64,000 nt of DNA from Roseisolibacter agri (GCF_030159095.1 NZ_BRXS01000003.1:62001-126000), one strand, 5' to 3'. Shown: positions 17,072-27,283, numbered from the stretch's first letter. Numbers and translations: made by a program. Notes: generated by a model not told the origin, from the sequence alone.

Positions 17072-17701
17072 TCAGTCGCCGAGCTGGCCGCCGTTCTGCT
17101 CGTCCACGAAGCGCCAGAGGTACCACGACGCGACCGTGCGCCACGGCGCCCACGGCGCGCCGATCGCCTGCACCTCGCGCGGCGTCGCGAGCGCCGGCAG
17201 CCCGTACGCGAGCTGCACGCCGCGCTGGATGCCGAGGTCGAGCTCCGGCAGCACGTCGGGCCGGCCGAGGCGGAACATGAGGAAGATCTGCGCGGTCCAG
17301 CGGCCGACGCCCTTCACGCGCGAGAGCGCGGCGATGGCCCCGTCGTCGTCGAGCGCGTCGATGTCGTCGAGCGGCACGTCGCGCGACGCGACGCGCGCCG
17401 CGAGGTCGCGCAGGTAGCCGATCTTCTGCCGCGACAGCCCCGCCGCGCGCAGCGTCTCGTCGGAGGTCGCGAGCAGCTCGGCCGGCTCGGGCGCGCGGTC
17501 GCCGTAGAGCGCGTGGAAGCGCCGGTGGATCGTGCCCGCGGCCTTGCCGGAGAGCTGCTGGTAGACGATCGAGCGCGCGACCGCCTCGAAGTGCGTGCCT
17601 TCCGCGCGGTGCGCGAAGGCGCAGGGACCGACGACGTCGACGACGGCGTGCATCACCGGGTCGACGGCCTGCAGGTGGGCGATGGCGTCGTCGTAGGGCA
17701 T
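17072..17701 (-). CDS. DNA-3-methyladenine glycosylase (AlkA/HhH-GPD)
   Basis: I chose the ATG at 17701 (209 residues) over a TTG at 17707, because TATCCT ends 5 nt before this ATG and could give a leaderless message. The HhH-GPD fold shows FEAVARSIVYQQLSGKAAGTI, the hairpin LSRVKGVGRWTAQIFLMFRLGR and the catalytic Asp in DVLPELDLGIQRG. The enzyme would remove alkylated purines such as 3-methyladenine in base excision repair. It lacks the extra N-terminal domain of E. coli AlkA. Confidence 0.9.
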   Translation of the reverse strand: MPYDDAIAHLQAVDPVMHAVVDVVGPCAFAHRAEGTHFEAVARSIVYQQLSGKAAGTIHRRFHALYGDRAPEPAELLATSDETLRAAGLSRQKIGYLRDLAARVASRDVPLDDIDALDDDGAIAALSRVKGVGRWTAQIFLMFRLGRPDVLPELDLGIQRGVQLAYGLPALATPREVQAIGAPWAPWRTVASWYLWRFVDEQNGGQLGD

Positions 17702-17710
17702 GCGCAAGGA

Positions 17711-17950
17711 TAGCTGCGTGCTGCGCGGCCCGCGTCGCTGCGCCGGACCCCAACGGCAACGGCAGCAAGGATGAAAGGCCGAGCGCCGGACCCGAACGAC
17801 AACGGCAGCAAGGATGAAAGTCTGACAAGATCGGATAAGAGCGGATGGCTCCGCGTGGCGGCGAGGAACCGCGCGCCACGCGGAGCCATCCGCTCTTATC
17901 AGACCTTATCCGATCTTCATCCTTGCAAATGCCGTTCGGCGTTCCGGGCC
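17711..17950. repeat. nested palindromic intergenic element, family B copy 2, with duplicated module
   Basis: A perfect 27-bp stem is made of 17834-17860 and 17874-17900 with a 13-nt loop. AAGATCGGATAAG (17827-17839) can alternatively pair with CTTATCCGATCTT (17905-17917). A 38-bp module starting GCGCCGGACCC is repeated directly at 17740-17777 and 17783-17820 with two differences. The left end CTGCGTGCTGCG resembles the family A terminus. It lies between two minus-strand genes at the 3' end of the 162-aa gene. Confidence 0.88.
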
Positions 17951-17957
17951 GCAGTCC

Positions 17958-18446
17958 CTACTTGTTCCCGCGGTCCGCGTCCGACCGGTTGCCGCCGCCC
18001 TGCCCCGTGCTGCGGATGTTCGCGCGGTGGTCCGTGTCGCCGCCGGCCGGATGCGCGGTGTGCCCGCCGCGCCCCTGGAACTCGTCGGGGTCGTGGCCGT
18101 GGCGGCGCATGTCGATGTCGCGACGGTTCTTCTCGCTGTTCTTCTCCGCCTCGTCGTGCTGCGTGCGGTTCTCGAACAGGCGGTGGCCGCCGTCGCGGTT
18201 GAGGTCCGGGTTGGCGATGCGGCGCTCGTGGTCCTCCGCGTCCGAGCCGCGGCCGCCCGCGCCGCCGGCCCGCGGATCGTCGTTCGCGCGCTCCGCGCCA
18301 TCGTCGCGCCGCGAGTGGTCGCTGATCCCGTCGAGGAAGGCCTCGCGCGCCTTCGGGCCCTGCTGCCCCTCGGCGTGCTGCTGCGCGCCCTTCTGCTCGC
18401 CACGCGTGTCGTTGCTGTGCTTCGGCTTGCCCATGCGCTGCTCCAT
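17958..18446 (-). CDS. hydrophilic, probably disordered protein, 162 aa
   Basis: The product begins MEQRMGKPKHSNDTRGEQ; the second Met (18434) is also possible. It is rich in Gly, Asp, Arg, His, Gln and Asn with almost no hydrophobic residues, for example DDGAERANDDPRAGGAGGRG and NSEKNRRDIDMRRHGHDPDE. One short helical block (KAREAFLDGISDHSRRDD) may be the conserved core. The composition resembles small stress or desiccation proteins, but I recognise no named family. Confidence 0.6.
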   Translation of the reverse strand: MEQRMGKPKHSNDTRGEQKGAQQHAEGQQGPKAREAFLDGISDHSRRDDGAERANDDPRAGGAGGRGSDAEDHERRIANPDLNRDGGHRLFENRTQHDEAEKNSEKNRRDIDMRRHGHDPDEFQGRGGHTAHPAGGDTDHRANIRSTGQGGGNRSDADRGNK

Positions 18447-18645
18447 GTGTGCGGGTGCGGCGGAGGGGGCAAGCGTCGTACCCGACCGGATCGGTTGGGT
18501 CGTCCGACCCACGACGCGTGGCGGGGCCCGGCCGATCATTGCGTTGCAGTCGGAGGGACCGGGCGGCCGTGGGAGAATCCCCCACAGCGCACACCGCCAC
18601 CGCCCGACTGGCGCCCCACGCCCGCGGCCCCATCTTCCGTTCACG

Positions 18646-19068
18646 ATGCGCCCCCGCCCCACCACCCGCCTGGCCTCGCTGCTCCTCGGCCTGCTCTACC
18701 TGCTCGCGTGGGGAGAGCCGGTCGCGTGGCATCCGTGCCCGATGCACGACGGCGTGGCCGCGGCGGCCGCGGTGGCGGGCGCGAAGGCGGCGCACGGTGG
18801 GCACGACGCGCATGCCGGCCACGCGGCCGCGCCCGCCGCAGCCCACGAGGCGGCGCCGGCCCCCGACGCGGACCACGGCGACCACGCCTGCCAGTGCCTC
18901 GGCAGCGGCTGCTCGGCCCCGGGCATCGCGGCGCCGACGGTCCAGGCCGTCCGCTGGCGCGTCCTGGTGGCGCGCCGGGCCGAGCCGCCGGCCCCTGCCC
19001 CGGCGTTCGCCCGGGCGGCGGCGCCCCGGCTCCTTCCGTTCTCGAACGGCCCACCGACTCCGGCCTGA
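18646..19068 (+). CDS. secreted His/Cys-rich protein ahead of TonB receptor
   Basis: The 140-residue protein has a signal peptide or anchor (TTRLASLLLGLLYLLAWGEP) followed by WHPCPMHDG, an Ala/His segment (HGGHDAHAGHAAAPAAAHE) and DHACQCLGSGCSAPG. The His and Cys spacing suggests a periplasmic metal ligand, most likely copper or zinc. DUF2946-like proteins next to copper-linked TonB receptors look similar. It starts 548 bp before the receptor gene on the same strand, and the two probably belong to one transport unit. Confidence 0.65.
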   Translation: MRPRPTTRLASLLLGLLYLLAWGEPVAWHPCPMHDGVAAAAAVAGAKAAHGGHDAHAGHAAAPAAAHEAAPAPDADHGDHACQCLGSGCSAPGIAAPTVQAVRWRVLVARRAEPPAPAPAFARAAAPRLLPFSNGPPTPA

Positions 19069-19193
19069 GTCGCCGGGCCCGGCCTGGCGACTCCGACGAC
19101 GCGTCCCCATCGACGCCGCCGTCGCCGTCCGGACGTCCCGACTCCCGGTTCGCACCGGACGTGACGCGGCCCCCCTCAGGCCTGGGCCCGACC

Positions 19194-21584
19194 ATGTCCC
19201 GCACCGCTCGTTCGCGCGCCGCCCTCGCGGTGGCGCTGCTGCTCCCGTTCCCGGCCGCGCTCTCCGCGCAGGCATCTCCCGCGTCCGCCACCACCCAGCC
19301 CGCACGCGCGGGCCTCGTCGAGGGGCGGATCACGACGCCCGCCGGCGCGCCGCTGGCGGACGTCCTCGTGCTGCTGCAGGCCGCCGGCGGCCCGCCGCGC
19401 GGCGCGATGACCGACGACGCCGGCCGCTACGCCATCCGCGGCGTTCCCGAAGGCCCGTACACGCTCGTCGCCCGCCGCGTCGGCCTGGGCGAGCAGCGTC
19501 GCGCGCTCACCGTCGGCGCGGGCGCGACGCGCCTCGATCTCGCGCTGGCCGAGGAGGCCGCGGTCGTCGCGCCCGTGGTCGTCAGCGCGACGCGCGAGAC
19601 GCAGCGGCGCGCCGAGGCGTCGGCCACGATCGACGTGCTGGACGGCGCGGAGGTGCGGCTCGCGCGCGCCGCGCATCCGGCGCAGGTGCTGAAGCGCGTT
19701 CCCGGCGTCTATGTCTCGCAGCTCTCGGGCGAGGGGCACTCGATGGCGATCCGGCAGCCGATCACCACGAAGCCGATGTACCTCTACCTCGAGGACGGGA
19801 TCCCGACCCGCGCGACGGGCTTCTTCAACCACAACGCGCTCTACGAGGTCAACATCCCGCAGAGCGGCGGCATCGAGGTGCTGAAGGGGCCGGGCACCGC
19901 GCTCTACGGCAGCGACGCGATCGGCGGCGTGGTGAACGTGCTCACGCGCCCCGCGCCCGCGGCGCCGAGCGTGGAGATCGCGACCGAGGGCGGCGGGTAC
20001 GGCTACGGCCGGATGCTCGCGAGCGGCGGCACGACGCGCGGCCGCGACGGCGTGCGCGCGGACCTGAACCTCACGCGCATGGACGGGTGGCGCGACCGCA
20101 ACGCCTACGACCGGCAGAGCGCGACGGTGCGCTGGGACCACTTCGGCGACGACGGGCTGACGATCCGCACCACGGTCACCGGCACGCGCGTGGACCAGAA
20201 CGATGCGATCGCGCAGGACTCGGCCCAGTTCGCGACGCGCGACCCGCTCAACCGCTCGCCGCTGGCGTTCCGCACGGTCAACGCGCTGCGCGCCGCGACC
20301 ACGATCGAGCGCCAGACGGAGCACGCCAGCTGGAGCGTGGCGCCGTACGCGCGCCACAACGTGCTCGACCTGCTCCCCAACTGGCAGCTGACGTTCGACC
20401 CGCAGCGGTGGTCCACGCGCAGCACGTCGTACGGGTTACTGGCCAAGGTGCGCCGCGACGTCGCGCCGCTGAAGGCGCGCGTGATCGCGGGCGCGGACCT
20501 CGACCTCTCGCCGGGGAGCTTCGTCGCCGACTCGCTGCGGCTGTTCCGCAGCGGGAGCGGCGTGACGCTGCGCTACGACAGCGCGCAGGCGACGCGCACG
20601 GTGTACGACTACGACGTGACCTACCGCCAGGCGTCGCCGTACGTGCAGGCCGAGCTCGCGCCGACGGCGCGGCTGCGCGTGGACGCGGGCGCGCGCTACG
20701 ACTGGATGTCGTACGACTACACGACGAACCTCGCGCCGACGCAGGTCGGGCGGTGGCGCGTGCCGGAGAGCACGACGCGCACGTACACGCGCCTCAGCCC
20801 CAAGGTCGGCGTCACGTACGAGGCGTCGAAGGCGCTCGGCCTGTTCGCGAGCTGGCGCGCCGGCTTCCGCGCGCCCAGCCAGGGGCAGCTGTTCACGCAG
20901 GGCACGACGGCCAACACGGTGGACCTCGCGCCGGTGAAGGTCGCCTCGAGCGAGATGGGCGTGCGCGGCCAGCTCGGGCGCCGCGTGCTGTACCAGGCGT
21001 CGGCGTACGACATGACGATCCGCGACGACATCCTCACCTTCACGCGCCCGGACGGGCTGCGCGAGGCGCGCAACGCCGGCACCACGCGCCACCGCGGCGT
21101 GGAGGCGAGCGTGGGCGCGATGCTCCTGCCGACGCTCAAGCTGGACGCGTCGTGGTCGGTGAGCGCGCAGCGCTACGTGACGTACGCGCCGACGTCGGCG
21201 ATCAGCTACGCGGGGCTCGACATCGAGCAGGCGCCGACGCAGCTGGGGAACGCGCTGCTGTCGTGGAGCCCGCGCGTGCTGAAGGGTGGACGCCTCGCAG
21301 CCGAGTGGTCGCACACCGGCTCGTACGTCGCCGGCTACGCGCTGGACGCGCAGAGCCGTCCGACGACGCCGCGCACGTACGGCGGGCACGACGTGCTGCA
21401 CCTGCACGCCAACGCGCAGCTCACGCACCGCATCGAGCTGTTCGGGCGCGTGCTGAACGTGACGGACCGGAACTACGCCGAGCTGGCGGGCTTCACCTTC
21501 AACGACCGCGTCCAGCCCTACCAGTACACGCCCGGCGCGCCGCGCACCGTGTACGCGGGGCTGCGCTACAACTGGACCCGCTGA
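19194..21584 (+). CDS. TonB-dependent outer membrane receptor
   Basis: The product has 796 residues. A signal peptide (RAALAVALLLPFPAALSAQA) is followed by a carboxypeptidase-regulatory-like Ig fold (about 35-115; LVEGRITTPAGAPLADVLV, RYAIRGVPEGPYTL). A plug domain follows (about 125-240) with PAQVLKRVPGVYVSQLSGEG and GGIEVLKGPGTALYGSDAIG. The rest is a 22-strand barrel ending in an aromatic residue region (RTVYAGLRYNWTR). It imports a ligand using TonB energy; the His/Cys-rich protein upstream points to a metal complex. The next gene begins 11 bp downstream. Confidence 0.92.
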   Translation: MSRTARSRAALAVALLLPFPAALSAQASPASATTQPARAGLVEGRITTPAGAPLADVLVLLQAAGGPPRGAMTDDAGRYAIRGVPEGPYTLVARRVGLGEQRRALTVGAGATRLDLALAEEAAVVAPVVVSATRETQRRAEASATIDVLDGAEVRLARAAHPAQVLKRVPGVYVSQLSGEGHSMAIRQPITTKPMYLYLEDGIPTRATGFFNHNALYEVNIPQSGGIEVLKGPGTALYGSDAIGGVVNVLTRPAPAAPSVEIATEGGGYGYGRMLASGGTTRGRDGVRADLNLTRMDGWRDRNAYDRQSATVRWDHFGDDGLTIRTTVTGTRVDQNDAIAQDSAQFATRDPLNRSPLAFRTVNALRAATTIERQTEHASWSVAPYARHNVLDLLPNWQLTFDPQRWSTRSTSYGLLAKVRRDVAPLKARVIAGADLDLSPGSFVADSLRLFRSGSGVTLRYDSAQATRTVYDYDVTYRQASPYVQAELAPTARLRVDAGARYDWMSYDYTTNLAPTQVGRWRVPESTTRTYTRLSPKVGVTYEASKALGLFASWRAGFRAPSQGQLFTQGTTANTVDLAPVKVASSEMGVRGQLGRRVLYQASAYDMTIRDDILTFTRPDGLREARNAGTTRHRGVEASVGAMLLPTLKLDASWSVSAQRYVTYAPTSAISYAGLDIEQAPTQLGNALLSWSPRVLKGGRLAAEWSHTGSYVAGYALDAQSRPTTPRTYGGHDVLHLHANAQLTHRIELFGRVLNVTDRNYAELAGFTFNDRVQPYQYTPGAPRTVYAGLRYNWTR

Positions 21585-21594
21585 GGTGCGCGCG

Positions 21595-22932
21595 ATGACG
21601 ATCCCATTCCGTACGCGGGCGCTGGCCGCCGGCGCCGCGCTCGCGGCGCTGGCCTGCGCGCGGCTGGCCGCCGACGGGCGCGGCGGCGTGTCGCTCGGCG
21701 ACGCGCGCGTGCTCACGGGCGCGACGGCGAACGTCGGCACGGCGCCGACGCTGGCGATGGGCCCGGGCGGCCGCCGCGCCACGGCGTGGGTGTCCGCGCC
21801 CGACGGGGGCAGCGACGGGCGGCTCTACGTCGCCGTCGCCGACTCGGCCGGCGTGCTCGGCGCGCCGGTGGAGGTCCGCGATCCGCTGGGCCCCATCGAG
21901 CCGCACGGCGAGGCGCCGCCCAAGCTGGCGTACGGCGCCGACGGCGCGCTCTACGCGCTCTGGGTCGTCGGGAAGGAGGTCCCCGGCCGCCGCTTCCCCG
22001 CCAGCGCGCTGCGCTTCGCCCGCTCGGCCGACGGCGGCCACACGTGGAGCGCGCCCGCCAGCGTGACCGACGCGCCGCAGCCGTTCGGGAGCTTCAACTT
22101 CCACTCGCTGCAGGCGGGGCGCGGCGACACCGTGTACGCCGCGTGGCTGGACGGGCGCGACGGGAAGAGCGCGACGTACTTCACACGCTCGACCGACGGC
22201 GGACGGACGTGGCAGCCGAACGTGCGCGTGCACGCGGGCGAGAGCTGCCCCTGCTGCCGCACGGCGGTCGCGCCCGGGCGCGGCGACACGGTCTATGCGG
22301 CGTGGCGCACGGTGGCGCCGGGCCAGGTGCGCGAGGTCGTCGTGGCGCGGTCGGCGGATGGTGGACGGACGTGGGCGGCGCCGGTGCGCGCGCAGCGCGA
22401 CGGCTGGGTGATCGACGGCTGCCCGCACGCGGGCCCGTCGCTGACGGTGGACGCCGCGGGCCGCGTGCACGTCGCGTGGTGGAGCGGGAAGGAGGGCGCC
22501 GCCGGCGTCTTCTACGCGCGGTCGGACGACGGCGGGCAGGCGTTCGGCGCGCCGGTGCCGCTGGGGGTGGCCGAGCGGTCGCGGCCGGCGCACGTGCAGC
22601 TCGCGGTCACGGGAGACGGCGCGGCGGCCGGGCGCGTGGTGGTCGCGTGGGACGACGGGACGCGCAACACGCCGGTGGTGCAGGTGCGCGTGTCGCGCGA
22701 CGGCGGGGCGACCTTCGGCCCGGCCACCCACGCGAGCGACGGCGCGCGCGCGGCGACCTTCCCCGTACTGGCGCTCGATGGCGCCCGACTGGCGCTGGCC
22801 TGGAGCGAGGAGGCCCCCGCGGAGCCTGCCCATGAGGGACACGGCGCGGCGATGAAGGATGCGAAGGCGCCCATGCCGCTGCCGACGGTGGGGCAGCGCA
22901 CGGTGGTGGTGCGGGACGGCAGGGTCGACTGA
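21595..22932 (+). CDS. BNR-repeat (sialidase-like) lipoprotein with CPCC and CPH motifs
   Basis: From the ATG at 21595 there are 445 residues. The N terminus ends in a lipobox (AALAALAC), so it is probably a lipoprotein. Asp-box repeats SADGGHTWSAP, STDGGRTWQP, SADGGRTWAAP and SRDGGATFGP show a six-blade propeller of sialidase type. Two unusual motifs, ESCPCCRTA and DGCPHAGPSL, place Cys and His on loops and look like metal sites. The C-terminal tail HEGHGAAMKD adds more potential ligands. I doubt sialidase activity; co-occurrence with the TonB receptor suggests metal handling. Confidence 0.75.
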   Translation: MTIPFRTRALAAGAALAALACARLAADGRGGVSLGDARVLTGATANVGTAPTLAMGPGGRRATAWVSAPDGGSDGRLYVAVADSAGVLGAPVEVRDPLGPIEPHGEAPPKLAYGADGALYALWVVGKEVPGRRFPASALRFARSADGGHTWSAPASVTDAPQPFGSFNFHSLQAGRGDTVYAAWLDGRDGKSATYFTRSTDGGRTWQPNVRVHAGESCPCCRTAVAPGRGDTVYAAWRTVAPGQVREVVVARSADGGRTWAAPVRAQRDGWVIDGCPHAGPSLTVDAAGRVHVAWWSGKEGAAGVFYARSDDGGQAFGAPVPLGVAERSRPAHVQLAVTGDGAAAGRVVVAWDDGTRNTPVVQVRVSRDGGATFGPATHASDGARAATFPVLALDGARLALAWSEEAPAEPAHEGHGAAMKDAKAPMPLPTVGQRTVVVRDGRVD

Positions 22933-22950
22933 ACGAATCATGAACGGGTG

Positions 22951-22980
22951 TTGACTCGACGCTGCAGGCTCAGGTATGTG
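22951..22980 (+). promoter_or_regulatory. sigma-70-type promoter of the PEP-CTERM gene
   Basis: TTGACT at 22951-22956 and TATGTG at 22975-22980 are separated by 18 bp. Transcription would start near 22987, giving a leader of about 67 nt. Confidence 0.55.
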
Positions 22981-22998
22981 TTGTGCATGAGCTACACA

Positions 22999-23026
22999 CG
23001 ACCCCCGGCACGTCCGTCGGGGGTCG
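22999..23026 (+). promoter_or_regulatory. leader hairpin before the PEP-CTERM gene
   Basis: CGACCCCCG (22999-23007) pairs with CGGGGGTCG (23018-23026) around a 10-nt loop. It sits in the predicted 5' leader. GGGAG at 23043-23047 is a good ribosome binding site for the ATG at 23054. The hairpin may act as an attenuator or mRNA stabiliser. Confidence 0.45.
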
Positions 23027-23053
23027 ATCTGTATCTGTTGCCGGGAGTCCCGC

Positions 23054-23743
23054 ATGACCCTGCTCCGTTCCCTCGTCGGCGCAGCGGCGATGGCCCTGTC
23101 CGCCACCGTCGCCGCCGCGCAGACGACCGTCACCTACCTCGGCGGGACGACCGCCGAGAGCGACGGCTACCACCTCATCGGCCCGTTCAACGGCACGCTC
23201 CAGACGCTCCCCGGCAGCGCGCAGTCGATCACGATGTTCTGCATCGACGTGCTGAACGACGTCTCGATCGGGGACAGCTGGACGGGCGTGCTGACCAGCC
23301 TCGCCGACCCGGCGGCGACGCTGAGCACGACGCGGCACGCCGCCGCCAGCGACCCGACGGCGATGACGAAGTACCGCACGACCGCCTGGCTGACGACGCA
23401 GTTCGGCCTGCACTCGAGCGAGTCGTGGGCCGACATCCAGCACGCGATCTGGAACGTCTGGGCGCCGGGTCAGTACGCGGCGAACGCGTGGGACGCGGCC
23501 GGCGCGTCGGCGGCCGCCTCGGGCTTCGCGGGCTTCGACTTCTCGAACTACTGGGTGCTGACCGACGTCACCGGCGTCGGCCAGGCGCTCGGCGGCGCGC
23601 AGGAGTTCATCGTGCCCGGGATCGGCGGCGGCGGCACGGGCTCGGTCGTCCCGGAGCCGTCCACGTACCTGCTGATGGCGACCGGCATGGTCGCGCTGGC
23701 GGGCGTCGCGCGGCGCCGCCGGCAGTCGGTGCGCACGCGCTGA
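23054..23743 (+). CDS. PEP-CTERM sorting-domain exported protein
   Basis: The 229-residue protein has a signal peptide (LLRSLVGAAAMALSATVAAAQ). It ends with a textbook PEP-CTERM tail: VPEPSTYLLMATGMVALAG followed by the basic stretch RRRRQ. The body has the pattern of PEP-CTERM proteins of this size with a single FCIDVLNDV segment and Trp-rich SWADIQHAIWNVWAPGQYA. An exosortase would cut at the PEP motif and link the protein to the envelope or exopolysaccharide; no exosortase gene is in the window. Confidence 0.92.
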   Translation: MTLLRSLVGAAAMALSATVAAAQTTVTYLGGTTAESDGYHLIGPFNGTLQTLPGSAQSITMFCIDVLNDVSIGDSWTGVLTSLADPAATLSTTRHAAASDPTAMTKYRTTAWLTTQFGLHSSESWADIQHAIWNVWAPGQYAANAWDAAGASAAASGFAGFDFSNYWVLTDVTGVGQALGGAQEFIVPGIGGGGTGSVVPEPSTYLLMATGMVALAGVARRRRQSVRTR

Positions 23744-23765
23744 CGGGCGACACGACCCCCGGAAC

Positions 23766-23809
23766 GCGATGCGGGCCCGGCTTCCACTCGGAAGCCGGGC
23801 CCGCATCGC
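23766..23809. terminator. perfect 20-bp hairpin between convergent genes
   Basis: Arms 23766-23785 and 23790-23809 are exact complements with loop ACTC. No U tract follows on either strand. It separates the PEP-CTERM gene (+) from cheB (-) and can serve both. Confidence 0.8.
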
Positions 23810-23845
23810 ATGCGGCGGCGACGATCGAAGATCGAGGGCCGAGGA

Positions 23846-25416
<1,571 letters not shown>

Positions 25417-25859
25417 CGGGGGTCACGCCGGTCACGCGGAGGATGGTCGCGCGGAGGTCCTCCGGCGCGAAGGGCTTGTGCACGAACGCGACGCCGAGCT
25501 CCTCGAGCGCGTGCACGCGCGTCTCGCTGCTCTCGGTGGAGACGACGATCACGGGCAGGCGCGCGGTCTCGGGATCGGCGCGCAGGCGGCGGAGCATCTC
25601 CTCCCCGTTCATCACGGGCATGTTGATGTCGAGGAGCACGAGGTCGATCCAGTTCGCGCCGAGCTGGCGCAGCCCCTCCTCGCCGTTGCCCGCCTCGTAG
25701 AACTCGCCGAGCGGCACGCCGCTCATCTTGACGACGCGGATGATCATCGCGCGCATCACCGCGCTGTCGTCGACGACCAGGACGTTGAAAGCCATGGCTA
25801 GATCCGGGAGCCGCGGAGGACGGCGCCGCGACGGGTGAGTGGGGAGAGGAGGTGAGGGA

Positions 25860-26450
25860 TCACAGCGACGTCTCCGCGCCCTGCGACCGGATGATGACGG
25901 CGCCGGTGGCGACGTCCACGACCATCGTGCGCGACGTCTGGCAGCCGCCCACGTCGTGCGCCTGCAGCAGCACGTTGTTCTTCCACAGCAGCTTGCGAAG
26001 CATCAGGAAGTTGCGCTTCCCGATCTGGAACTGGTCGGCGTCCTCGGTGGCGCCGGCGTGCGCGCCGCCCGCGACCTTCACGACGATGCGCTCCTTCTTC
26101 GCGCCCAGCTTGTAGCTCTCGCGGAAGAGCAGCGGCACGCCGGTGTCCACGAACATCGCCGGGTTCACCGCCGCCTTCGCGCGGTCGATCGTGCTGTCGG
26201 GGAGCATCGCGTGGAGCAATCCCGCGACGCCGGCGACCGGATCGTGGATCACGATCCCCAGGCAGCTGCCGAGCGCGTAGGTGATGAGCCGCTGGCCCCT
26301 CTCGCTGGCGAGCTTCACGTCGGCGACGCCGACGACGAGGTCGCGCGCGCGGATGGCGAGCAGCGGCCGCCCCTGCTCCGGCGACGGCGCCGCATCGGGC
26401 GCGGCGGGCGTGACGGGCGCCTCGCGGCGCGCGGGCTGCGGCGCGGTCAC
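25860..26450 (-). CDS. cheD: CheD receptor glutamine deamidase
   Basis: With the GTG at 26450 the protein has 196 residues; this start overlaps the cheR stop as GTGA and is preferred over upstream in-frame starts inside cheR. Motifs are ITYALGSCLGIVIHDP with the catalytic Cys, GLLHAMLP with the catalytic His, and the C-terminal GKRNFLMLRKLLWKNNVLL. A Pro/Ala-rich N-terminal extension (about 35 residues) precedes the core. CheD deamidates receptor Gln residues and cooperates with CheC/CheX-type proteins. Confidence 0.92.
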   Translation of the reverse strand: MTAPQPARREAPVTPAAPDAAPSPEQGRPLLAIRARDLVVGVADVKLASERGQRLITYALGSCLGIVIHDPVAGVAGLLHAMLPDSTIDRAKAAVNPAMFVDTGVPLLFRESYKLGAKKERIVVKVAGGAHAGATEDADQFQIGKRNFLMLRKLLWKNNVLLQAHDVGGCQTSRTMVVDVATGAVIIRSQGAETSL

Positions 26451-27283
26451 TTGCGGTACACCGCGGGCTGCACGTACGCGAACCGGTGCGACAGCGCGCT
26501 CAGGCTCTCGGAGTGGCCCACGAACAGGTGGCCGCCCGGCGCGAGCAGGTCGTAGTAGCGCTCGACCAGCGCCTGCTGCGTCGCCTTGTCGAAGTAGATC
26601 ATCACGTTGCGGCAGAAGATCGCCTGGAACGGCCCGCGCATCGGCCACTTCCCCATCAGGTTCAGCGGCGCGAAGGTGACGAGCTTCCGCAGCGCGTCGC
26701 TCGCGCGCCAGCCGGTGCCCGAGTCGGGGCGCCCCCCCGCCGGCGTGGCGGCCGAGCGCGTCCAGTGGCGGCGCAGCAGGTCGGGCGCGACGTCCTCCAT
26801 CAGCGCGTCGGGATAGACGCCCGCCTGCGCGGTCGCGAGCACGCGGCGCGAGATGTCGGTGGCGAGGATCTTCACGTCACGGCGGTCGGCGTCCGACCAC
26901 GCGTCACGGATGATCATCGCCAGCGTGTACGGCTCCTCGCCGCTGGAGCAGCCGGCGCTCCAGATGCGCACGGGCCCCGCGCCCAGCGTCGGCAGCACGC
27001 GCTCGCGGAGGAAGTCGAAGTGCGCGGACTCGCGGAAGAAGCTGGTCTTGTTGGTGGTGAGCTGATCGACCATCTCGGCCAGCTCGCGCGCGTCGGCGCG
27101 CACGCGGTCGAGGTACGCCTCGAAGGTCGGCAGGTTGAGCGCGCGCAGCCGCTTGGCGAGACGCGAGCGCACCAGCCCTTCCTTCCCCTCGCGGAGCTGG
27201 ATGCCGGCGATCTCGTAGACCGTGCGGCTGATCTCGCGGAACTGGGCCGCGGTGAGGTCGGATTCGACGGCGAGGGCGCTCAT
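26447..27283 (-). CDS. cheR: CheR chemoreceptor methyltransferase
   Basis: The 278-residue protein starts at ATG 27283. An N-terminal all-helical domain (about 1-75) is followed by the SAM-binding domain with RIWSAGCSSGEEPYTLAMII, LATDISRRVLATAQAGVY and FCRNVMIYFDKATQQ. It methylates receptor glutamates. There is no C-terminal pentapeptide-binding TPR extension. It is the first gene of the adaptation operon and follows a sigma-28-type promoter 9 bp upstream of its start. Confidence 0.95.
   Translation of the reverse strand: MSALAVESDLTAAQFREISRTVYEIAGIQLREGKEGLVRSRLAKRLRALNLPTFEAYLDRVRADARELAEMVDQLTTNKTSFFRESAHFDFLRERVLPTLGAGPVRIWSAGCSSGEEPYTLAMIIRDAWSDADRRDVKILATDISRRVLATAQAGVYPDALMEDVAPDLLRRHWTRSAATPAGGRPDSGTGWRASDALRKLVTFAPLNLMGKWPMRGPFQAIFCRNVMIYFDKATQQALVERYYDLLAPGGHLFVGHSESLSALSHRFAYVQPAVYRK

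Noticed and set aside
3010-17950. Nested palindromes as insertion sequences
   Set aside because: No transposase frame lies within or beside them and I see no target-site duplications. They may be non-autonomous, but calling them IS is not supported.
21595-22932. True sialidase (neuraminidase)
   Set aside because: Asp boxes are present, but I could not place the Arg triad and Tyr/Glu nucleophile pair, and the Cys/His motifs and TonB neighbour suggest another role.
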